Source of the DNA: Emmonsiellopsis sp. PD_33
Lineage: Eukaryota; Ascomycota; Eurotiomycetes; Onygenales; Ajellomycetaceae
Assembly: GCA_032988165.1 (NCBI GenBank)
Contig: JANTQF010000413.1
Location: forward strand, 1-28,625
Direction of reading: 5' to 3'
Length of the DNA: 28,625 nt
Both the position numbers and the translations under genes were made by a program. Of this stretch, positions 20,349-28,625 are shown piece by piece. A model generated the notes under the pieces. That model saw only the letters and a list, made by a program, of their open reading frames with translations, ran no database searches and had not been told where the DNA came from. Position 1 is the first letter of the stretch, and every line of letters begins with the position of its first letter.

Positions 20349-22258
20349 CTTTTACCCTTCCCTGGCGCAATGCGCCGTTGTTGCGACTGCGCTCAAGATC
20401 CTCCTTTTCCCGGCCTAGTACGTGTTCTTCGATTTCTCGTCGGGTGTCGGGAGGTATCTCACAAAAAAAAATAATAAAAAAAGATCGAACTGATGTATTT
20501 GGCACTGTTGTAGTCAATCTACCGATTTCGAAGTTCATCGGAATTGGCTGGCGATCACCCATTCTCTGCCTGTTGACAAGTGGTATTACGAGGCAAGTAG
20601 ATGCAATTTTTTCTCTTTACCTATTAATTGCGCATTGCGATTAGCTTCAAAATACTCTCTGTTTCAACTAGTACTAACTTCAATCCCAGAAAACCTCCGA
20701 ATGGACCCTCGACTACCCACCATTCTTCGGCGGGCTGGAATGGCTACTCTCAAAAGCGGCCTTCTACGTTGACCCGGAGATGCTGAAGCTGGACAATCTG
20801 AACTATGACTCCTGGCAGACTGTTTATTTCCAACGATTCTCCGTAATCGTGCTGGAGCTGGTTCTTGTATTTGCACTTCATCGGTGCGTTGACTCTTATC
20901 ATAGAACTCTCCCGGAGGAGGCTGCAGGAGCTTGAAAAAAGGGGGTAGTGTTCTGACTGCATTTCCAACTCCAGATATATCCAGTCAGTCTCACTGGCTA
21001 ATAAGCCGATGGCACACGCAGCCGCGCTCTCTATTCTCCTATCCCCTGGCATCCTCATCATCGACCACATCCACTTCCAATACAACGGCTTTCTATATGG
21101 AATCCTGATCCTCTCCCTCGTATTGGCCCGCAAGCAGTCAACCCTGCTCTACAGCGGGATCACATTTGCCATTCTCCTCTGTCTAAAGCACATCTACCTC
21201 TACCTTTCACTGGCATACTTTGTCTATCTCCTCCGCGTCTACTGTCTTCATCCCAAGTCAGTTTTCCGGCCGCGATTCTTCAACATCGTCAAGCTGGGCG
21301 TGGGCGTGTTGGGCGTTTTTGGCGCTGCGTTTGGGCCGTTTGTGTATTGGGGTCAGCTGAATCAGCTCAAGGAGCGGCTGTTCCCGTTCGCTAGGGGGCT
21401 TTGTCATGCGTACTGGGCGCCGAATGTGTGGGCTATGTACTCTTTTGTTGATCGGGTGCTTATCCCAGGTATGTATATCTCCGTCAACGATTCCTCAACG
21501 TTCAGATCACTCATGGTATACAGTGGCACCATCCCTCGGGCTAAAGGTCGACACTTCTGCCATGAGCAGCGTCACCAGGGGACTAGTGGGAGATACCTCC
21601 TTCGCCGTTCTCCCCGAAGTAACAAAAGAGCACACCTTTGCACTAACCTTTTTCTTCCAACTGGTAACCCCCCCCCTTCCCCTCCAGCCCCCTAAAAAAC
21701 TCCCACCAGCACCAAACTAACCCCCCACCGCCACAGCTCTGCCTAGCCAAACTCTGGCTCCGCCCAGACTGGGACACCTTCATCGGCGCCGTAACCCTCT
21801 GCGGCTACTCCTCCTTCCTCTTCGGCTGGCACGTACACGAAAAAGCCATCCTCCTCATCCTCCTCCCCTTCAGCCTCCTCGCGCTCAAAGACCGGCGCTA
21901 CTTCAGCGCCTTCCGCCCCCTCGCCGTAGCCGGCCACGTCTCCCTCTTCCCGCTCCTCTTCACCGCCGCCGAGTTCCCCGTCAAGATCGTGTACACGGTC
22001 TTCTGGCTGTTGCTGTTCCTGTTTGCGTTTGAGCGGCTGGCGCCGGTTCCCGTGCGGCCGCGGGTTTTCCTGCTGGATCGGTTCGCGATGCTGTATGAGG
22101 TGGTGGCGGTGCCGTTGGTTGTTTATTGCTCGTTTGTGCATGGGGTGGTGTTTCGGGGGCGGTATGAGTTTTTGCCGTTGATGTTTACGAGTTCGTATGC
22201 GGCGGTGGGGGTGGTGGGGAGTTGGGTGGGGTTTATGGTTGTTTATTTTATGGCGTAG
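20341..22258 (+). CDS. ALG8: Dolichyl-P-Glc:Glc1Man9GlcNAc2-PP-dolichol alpha-1,3-glucosyltransferase (ALG8)
   Basis: Six exons, 20341-20417, 20514-20592, 20690-20883, 20975-21468, 21524-21663 and 21737-22258, encode 501 residues plus TAG, a normal length for Alg8. It adds the second glucose to the lipid-linked oligosaccharide in the ER lumen, using dolichyl-phosphate glucose. Family marks are STDFEVHRNWLAIT (28-41), whose first Asp matches the proposed catalytic Asp of Alg6-type enzymes, SEWTLDYPPFF (55-65), DHIHFQYNG and GWHVHEK (358-364). Many hydrophobic segments fit a GT-C membrane enzyme. The second intron uses a GC donor (GAG|GCAAGT) with a perfect TACTAAC branch site; without it the conserved YYEKTSEW segment cannot be built. 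I chose the ATG at 20341 because it opens the ordinary Alg8 N-terminus. It shares its upstream region with the lectin gene. Confidence 0.95.
20593..20689 (+). other. Non-canonical GC-AG intron in ALG8
   Basis: The donor is GAG|GCAAGT, the acceptor is CCCAG|AAA, and TACTAAC lies at 20672-20678. The rest of the donor matches U1 snRNA well, as is usual for GC-AG introns. Using the nearby GT (in AAGTAG) would break the frame of the conserved YYE|KTSEW junction. Confidence 0.88.
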
Positions 22259-23810
22259 TTTAAATTTTTTTTGTTGGTGGTGGTGGTGGTGGTTTTTTAG
22301 GGGGCGTGTTTTTGGGGGGGGGGGGTTTGGTGGAGGTAATAGAGAACCCTCCCCCCCCCCCAATAAATAAAACTGTAAGATGGAAGGTAGGACGATTAGA
22401 TATATACAGCACATAGATACCAAGCTATCTACGAAGATACAATACGATCTACGTGGTACTCTGACATGTGGCTATTTCCACCATAACGCAGACCAGAACA
22501 GAACAAGAAATCCAGGGGGGTATGTATCTCAGGGGGCCCCATCCCATCCCCCCCCTGAAAAAAAAAGACAAACCAACAGCCACGCGTAAATCCCAGTGAT
22601 AGTGATAGACAGCGGCGCCAATTCTGCCGCGAACGAGTCCACACACGCCCGGTCGGACGGTGGCGGGCGGGCAGGCGGCGGGCGAGGAGACAGGGCGGGT
22701 TGGAGCTGGCGGCAGGCAGAGTGGTGGGCGCGATCTGGTTGGCTGGCGGCAGGCGAGGAAGCGGGTGACGGTACGGTACGGTACGCGGGCGATACGGAAC
22801 ATCAAAAAGTTCGGGAGGGGATGGGTAGTACCACGAAGGGGGGGGGGTGGGGGATGGGTGGTTATGAGAGGTAGGTAGGTGGAGGAGGGGGTATTAGGAG
22901 GGGAGAGGAGGGAGAGGAGGGTGGTTAGGAGAGGTAGGTGCTTTTATTTATGTGGTGTTGAGATATGTAGGTTCACGTATATAGAATGGGCAGATATGAG
23001 GTCGCTCCGCCTGCATAGTTAGTTATAGATAGACTGGACAGGGAGGACAGCAGCGACGAGAAGAGTAGACTGCTGGCAGCTATGATATTGTAGCTATATA
23101 GCATGCCCATCTCCAGCTACACCTTTAATAGTAAATGTCTCCCCTGGCGGTATGGCAGCCCCCCCTCCGCAGCGGTACCTGGGCAGCCGCCCACGTTCGC
23201 CGGGCCGCGAAGTACCCTGCGCACCCGCTGTATTTTTCTCCCGCAATTCCCCCCGACCCACGGGTGCAGTCCAAGTCCGGCCGAAACTTCTTCCTCTCCT
23301 CCTCCTCCTCCTCGACTCACTCCAACCTCACTCCAACCTCACCCACCACCTCTACTAACTACTAACTACTACCACACACTCTCTTCGTCTTCCTATCACA
23401 CCCATCCTCTGCTGCTCTCTGCTCTCCCTGCTCTCCCTGTCTCCCTTCTCCCTGGCACATGCTCCCCCTTCTCTTCCCCATACCCCCTTCAGACGCGTCC
23501 TTGCTCTCCCGGTACGTCTCCCTGCTGCGGCCACCACCACCCCTACCCCCCAAACGCCCCCAGCCAGACAAGACGCGTCTCTGCGCATGGCTCCCTCTGT
23601 TCTTGGCACCCGTCTTGCCTCGCTCGATATAGATCTGCGGAGACTGCTTGGTTTTTCTTCCCACCACGCCCTCACTAACCCTCCCACAGATCCCCTGTGT
23701 CGTGACCGCCCCCCATTCCCCCCACGAATCTGAGCACGACACGTCGATCGAGTAATTCCATTCTCCACGCTGGTGGACGGGCCGCATAGGCTGGACTCGT
23801 CGACCTCAAT
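22259..23810. other. Intergenic region, ALG8 3' flank to ITC1 leader, rich in simple sequence
   Basis: No gene is supported in 1.55 kb. It holds GGT repeats at about 22276-22292, a 12-nt G run at 22314-22325, an 11-nt C run at 22351-22361, three GTACG units at 22771-22785, and G-rich sequence at 22640-22935. From about 23280 onward the plus strand is strongly pyrimidine-rich (CTCC, CTAACTA and CTCTCCCTG units), which fits a long 5' leader for the ITC1 gene. A 260-codon minus-strand frame here is the complement of this C/T-rich stretch. Confidence 0.65.
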
Positions 23811-26800
23811 ATGGTACGCGACCTCCCGGAAACTGATTGCCGAGAACGAGGGAATTATATTGACCCAACTCCCGCTCTCCCCTAGGTCCTGTTCAAGCGC
23901 AAACCGGTCCAGTACCTTCCCCGGCCAGTCATTGAAGATGACAGCGAGGAGGTAGGCATATTCTCTCCCGCAACGATATATATTTTGATCCTCGCAACCT
24001 GGGACGGCCCGCTGATAATGTAATGCTTGTCTGCAGGTCTGGGTCATTCCGGAGACCAACGAGGTGTTCACCATGTATGAGCACTTCCTCCATAGGTAAG
24101 TAAATAACCTCTCTTGCTGTTTCACTGCGCGGCGCAATCCGCTTACACCTCCCTTGTTCAGGATGAACTTTTATAAACAGGTATATACCACCAATCTATG
24201 GCCCCTTGCGTTCGCGTTTTCCGAATACCTTTGGATATAGTTGAGCTTGGATGGATAGGTCTAATACTGTTGGAATTGGTGTAGAGACGATTTATTTGCG
24301 AAATAACCGGACACTCCTCCCTTACCTTCTTCGAGGCCCTAAGAAGCGAGGTGCGTACATCCAACTCCTAATAATACCACACGCATGTCGGTTTTTGCTG
24401 ACTTGCGCAGATGGACGGTTCGCGCGTCGTAAATAGTGCTTTCCCCGAACCCTTGAAAGAGCCCGTTTTGCGCAGGGTCCAGTTTTCAACCATATCGCGA
24501 ATTGACAGTCTTGGTACGTTGCCATTCCTCTACCAAAATAACAAGAGCTGAAACTAATCGTAAATATTTTATAATAGTTGACCAAGTCTTCGACGTACGT
24601 CCTTTTGTCGCGTTCTTCACACCCCCTTTTAAACTAACACCGCGCAGGATTTCAAGCAAGATTTTTACCCCGGCGAACGAGTCACTGTCCTCCTGACGAA
24701 CGGTACACGTCTACAAGGCATTGTGCGCGAAAAGGCGCGGTTTCCAGAAGTTATTGGCGAGGATGGGACAATAGAGCGGAGGGCGTCGTCGAGATATCTC
24801 GTGAAGCTGGTGAACCGACATAACGAAGAGGCATTATTGGACGATGAGCACCTAGTTCGCGACCGGAAAATCTTTACGAAACAGATGCTACGATCCTTTA
24901 TAAAAAACACAGTGACACGCGAGTCCTGGAACGGTGCGCCATGGTTGGTCAAGCCGCATATCGCGGAGGAATATAGGATTGACACGGAAGTTCCGAAACA
25001 CCTTCAATATGGAAACAAAGTCGCGGCAAAGAAGGCGAACGTGGCAGCAGAAAAGGAGGAGGACGAGGGTCTTTTTGGCTTCTTTTCCTCCCAACAACGG
25101 TTCCCGAACTTGAAACCCGCCGTCAAGGGACAGAAACCTAAATACTCCGCCCAGGAGCTTGCGAAAGTGCGGGAGGATCAATATTTGGAATACCGGCGCG
25201 CATTGAACGAGAACCCCTCCTTTGCGCTTTCAACGAATGGCCAGGGAGGGATTTATCGCAAGATTGAAGATGAAGCCAATGGTTTTCCTAGCATTTCCGT
25301 CGTGGTCGGGCCCCCGCCTCCTCCGCCTCCACCACCCATCAAGTATCCGATCGAGGATCTTGATATCCCGCCCTCCAAGGATGGCAAATCACCTCGCCCC
25401 TCCTTAAAATTCCTGACTGACGAACAGGCGGAGGACGGGGATGAGGAAGCCAGCGCATTGGACGGTGAGATCAAGATGAAGTCTGTTGGTCCGCTACTCG
25501 AGACCTGGAACACGCTTAATGTCTACTGTGAGGTGCTTCAACTGGACTCGTTTACATTCGATGATTTCGTCGAGGCCATGCAGTTTTCTTCAAACGACGT
25601 CACCTGCGAACTATTTGTGGAGGTTCACTGTGCGGTGCTGAAGGTTTTAGTAACCGACGAGAAAGACGAGGACAACGCGGTCCAAATCTCGCTGCCGGCC
25701 CTCCCAGACGAAGAGACAAGAGATGAGGAAAGCGAAGCAGAAAGCGAAGAACCTGAGCCCTCCCCCGAACCTCCCAGAAGAACGACGAGAAGTAGCCTGG
25801 CAAAGGCTGAAGCGGAAAATTTGAGATCACCGTCGCGAAGCAGATCTCCCACAGCTGAGGTAAAAATACATCGAGCGGCTGAGATGTTTGGGGAGTATGG
25901 GTGGATTGAACGCCTCCGTAAACGAGATTTCAAGAAGGGTGGATGGGAACTGGTCATGGTTGGCCTACTTGATCGACTCTCGTACAGACCGCGACTGCAG
26001 AAAACTTGTGAAGAAATCCTGGCGCATTTGGCACCGCTCGACCGCGAACCAACCAAAGAAACCGCACAGGAACAATATAGAACACTCGATGTCAATTTGC
26101 GGATAGAGGCGCTTCAGATCATCTGCATGCTCATTGTCGAAACCAAGGCGATCAAAAATTACCTCGAGGAATGTAGTAATCAGATGACGGAATTTCGGAA
26201 AGAGAAGATCGATTACCAGCGCGCACGCAAAGCATGGTATGCCCTTCCTCTACTTATGTATGTATTGCATACTAACATCTTTTAGCCTCGAGGAGATTCG
26301 ACGGTTACACGAGGAGCGAAAGCAGCTCCAGCCAGAAACTCCCGCTGAAAACCTCCCCTCCCCAGTCCCAGAGCTGGAGGAACTAGCAGACGTTAAAATG
26401 TCTGGCGTGGATGAGGACTCCGAAGCAGATACCGATGACGACGACCCTCACCAAGGACGATCGCTGCGTCGCGGCGCAGACAGAGCCTTGGAGCGCAAAC
26501 GCCGACAGGACGAGGAGCGCGAGCGAAAGGAACAAGCTGCGAAAATCCCCAAAGGATCGAAACAGTACCAGCGCGTCCTTAAGAAGATTGAAGAAGAAAA
26601 AGGAAAGATCCGATCATACGAGGAGCAGATTGCCGTTCTGGATAACGATTTACGAGAGGCGGATTGCCCAAGAACGCGCGTTTTGGGTAAAGATCGGTTT
26701 TGGAATCGTTACTATTGGTTTGAGCGGAATGCCATGCCTTTTGAGGGTCTTCCGACTAGCTCGACGGCCTCTGCTAACTATGCCAATGGACGGTTATGGG

Positions 26801-27354
26801 TGCAGGGTCCCGACGAGATGGAACGCGAAGGCTTCATCGATCTTCCCGAGGAGGAGAATGAGAAATATGTCCAGAAATTCAGCATGACAGTCAGAAAACG
26901 AAAGGAGCTCGAGGAAGGTCCAACGAGTGTTTCCAACGCGCTGGAATGGGGTTACTACGACGATCCGGAGTCTCTCGACAAGCTCATCGGCTGGCTTGAT
27001 CCCCGCGGCGTGCGGGAGGTTAAGCTGCGCAAGGAGCTTCAGCTGTACCGGGAGAGCATCGCCAAGTACATGAAGAACCGCACAGATTACATTGCCCAAA
27101 GCGCGGAGCGAGACGAGTCAGAAGAACCCCCCACGCGCATGTCCACACGCACCAAGACACAGACGGATGACCCCAGGTATCGCTGTCTAAAATGGAAAAA
27201 CGGAACTGCAGTGCGGGAAAACGGACACCTGCACGCTGAACAGGCCCGGCCGGCGAAGAAGGCAAAACGCGCCACCGACGAACCCAAGGAGCTCAAGGTC
27301 ACGAATCGTCAGGGCAAGCCGCTTACGAGGCAGGGCACGCGGTATCAGTTCTAG
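23811..27354 (+). CDS. ITC1: ISWI chromatin-remodelling complex accessory subunit, ITC1/ACF1 type (WAC, DDT, WHIM)
   Basis: Nine exons, 23811-23813, 23886-23951, 24037-24095, 24163-24181, 24285-24350, 24411-24513, 24578-24594, 24648-26236 and 26286-27354, encode 996 residues. The first exon is the ATG alone, spliced to VLFKRKPVQYLPRP. The WAC DNA-binding domain (about 24-125) contains VWVIPETNEVF, RRFICEITGHSSLTFFEALRSE and RRVQFSTISRID. A polyproline run lies near 332, a DDT domain at about 390-450 (LLETWNTLNVYCEVLQLDSF), WHIM1 near 522-565 (YGWIERLRKRDFKKGGWELV), a charged coiled-coil stretch near 620-750, and the last WHIM-type parts at about 768-900 (VLGKDRFWNRYYWFE, LDKLIGWLDPRGVREVKLRKEL). 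The tail is basic. In yeast Itc1 pairs with the Isw2 ATPase to slide nucleosomes and repress genes; the same nuclear role is expected. Exons of 19 and 17 nt make automated prediction error-prone. Confidence 0.94.
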
Positions 27355-28625
27355 CCTTGCTTCTGCTTATGACTTGATGACCTGAACGAAAAGGAAACAG
27401 CTTGAAAAAAAGCTTTGATCTCTGTCTGTTGATATTGACAAGATCGAAGTCTTGGCCTCATCTCCATCTTGCCTTATCAGCATGGTCGATGGAGGGATGG
27501 GCGCGCCTTGAATACATAATAATCGTTTTTTGCTCCCGAGAATCGGATCCTCGTCTCTAACAACCTCGCTGCCTTCGTCTATCTCTCTCCATAATCCTTC
27601 ATTCCGCCCTCTCCACCACTCCCATACACAAACATACATACAAACATACATATATATAGCAGGGCAACTTGACATTGCGCGCGCATACCAGGCGTTCGGG
27701 TTTTCTCATTTCATTTAGTCCTATTTGTTACTGATTGGGTTGATTAATTGATTAGCATTGCCGGTTGGTTGGTTGGCTGGTCAGGTTGGTTGGGTTGATT
27801 TCTGTTCCACTCTGCAGAGCTTGCAAGCAGCCTTGTTTCGCTTTTCTTTTGTTTTGTATTGATTGCTTGTTCTGTTCTGTTCAATTTATCTATTTACTTT
27901 CTTATATACTCTTGTCTTCTTGTCTGGGGCGCGAAAGGGGGTGGTTGTGGTGTGGTTTCTTTGCTGTTTGGTGGCGGCAGGTTTATATACACATCTTTTT
28001 TTTTTTTGCTGGGTTTTTTTTACTTCATTTTCAAGTGAGCAGTTGATTATTTATTACATTACTAGATAGACAAAGGTTACCTTTTCCTCATTTCTTATTT
28101 CTCTTTCTCTCCCCCCCCCCCCCCCTTCTCTCTTCTCACTACCCATGTATGTACATACCTCTTCTCATAATTATCTTATTACACACACTAGTAGTTATAT
28201 TATCTGTCTGTAGATACTAACCACCACCCCATCATGACCATTATCATAATGCCATCCATCCATATCCATCCAAATCACCCATCTATCCCACCCAATTCAA
28301 TCTAATCAATCAATCTCATCCATCCTGTTATCCATCACATCACATAGACCACATCACATTACTACCTACCACCCTAACCCACCTTCCCTTCCCTTCCTCT
28401 CTTCCTCCCTTCCCCAACCAACCAACTAAACAGCAAGTGAAAAACAAACAAGAAAAAAAGGAGAGGGTGAGGGTAAGGGAGAGAAGACACTAGATAGCCG
28501 GCAACCCATCCATCCATCCACACAACCACACACACAAACACCAACCCAACAAAAACACCCCCCCCACCCACTACGCATTAACAGACAGCGCGTCCACACA
28601 GTACAACTCTACCGCGAATCTGACT
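27355..28625. other. Right-edge intergenic region with simple repeats
   Basis: No gene is seen in 1.27 kb. It contains ACATACATA units near 27630-27655, GGTTGGTTGG units near 27764-27798, T runs near 27997-28020, a C run near 28110-28125, and CCATCCATC/CAATCAATC units at about 28251-28330. The strong C/A and C/T bias towards 28625 suits the upstream region of a gene beyond the window, but no start can be shown. Confidence 0.6.

Noticed and set aside
21743..22423. 226-codon His/Glu-rich minus-strand frame
   Set aside because: Antisense of the last ALG8 exon, whose codon bias creates an open complementary frame.
23355..24137. 260-codon minus-strand frame upstream of ITC1
   Set aside because: Complement of the pyrimidine-rich ITC1 leader and first exons; no domain recognised.
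1..28625. tRNA, rRNA, CRISPR, transposon or virus-like sequence
   Set aside because: No tRNA B-box GGTTCGANTCC on either strand, no terminal repeats with transposase or polymerase frames, and no regular spacer-repeat array were found by eye.

Overview
The window is nuclear DNA of a filamentous ascomycete (Pezizomycotina). Protein resemblance from memory points to Eurotiomycetes (Aspergillus/Penicillium or Onygenales type), but the genus cannot be fixed from the sequence alone. The evidence is short spliceosomal introns (about 49-206 nt) with GTANGT-like donors and CTRAC/CTAAC-like branch sites, single-gene transcription units, and housekeeping proteins with fungal architectures. Several long hits on a naive reading are fragments of multi-exon genes. 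I rebuilt nine genes exon by exon; each joins in a continuous frame and ends at a stop.

Layout, left to right. (1) 1-778: low-complexity left edge with a poly-G block. (2) 779-2315 minus: saccharopine-dehydrogenase-like oxidoreductase, 5 exons. (3) 3796-4525 plus: ribosomal protein eL43, 4 exons. (4) 6317-8369 plus: RING-H2 + PHD protein resembling PHRF1, 2 exons. (5) 10918-12598 plus: DHA1-type MFS transporter, 2 exons. (6) 12940-14479 plus: peroxin PEX12, 2 exons. (7) 15325-16952 minus: LEU5-like mitochondrial coenzyme A carrier, 2 exons, tail to tail with PEX12. (8) 17995-19634 minus: L-type lectin cargo receptor with a C-terminal dilysine signal, 7 exons. (9) 20341-22258 plus: ALG8 glucosyltransferase, 6 exons, divergent from the lectin gene. 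(10) 23811-27354 plus: ITC1/ACF1-type subunit of an ISWI chromatin remodeller, 9 exons including one that encodes only the start Met and two microexons. (11) 27355-28625: simple-sequence-rich right edge.

The only pair with an obvious shared cell biology is the divergent lectin/ALG8 pair: ALG8 adds the second glucose to the N-glycan precursor in the ER, and the lectin is expected to bind high-mannose glycans on cargo leaving the ER. Their 706-bp shared upstream region holds a TACGTGTG site resembling a yeast UPR element. PEX12 and the LEU5-like carrier are adjacent organelle genes, but they are convergent and share no promoter.

I found no transposon, rRNA or tRNA gene, CRISPR array, secondary-metabolite cluster or virus-like sequence. 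I see no convincing undescribed system here. The points worth a second look are gene-structure details (a GC-AG intron, a Met-only exon, a start-overlapping mini-uORF), family-level oddities (a stretched RING loop, a PHRF1/SCAF-like C-terminus, a repeat inside a carrier) and some palindromic or clustered promoter motifs.
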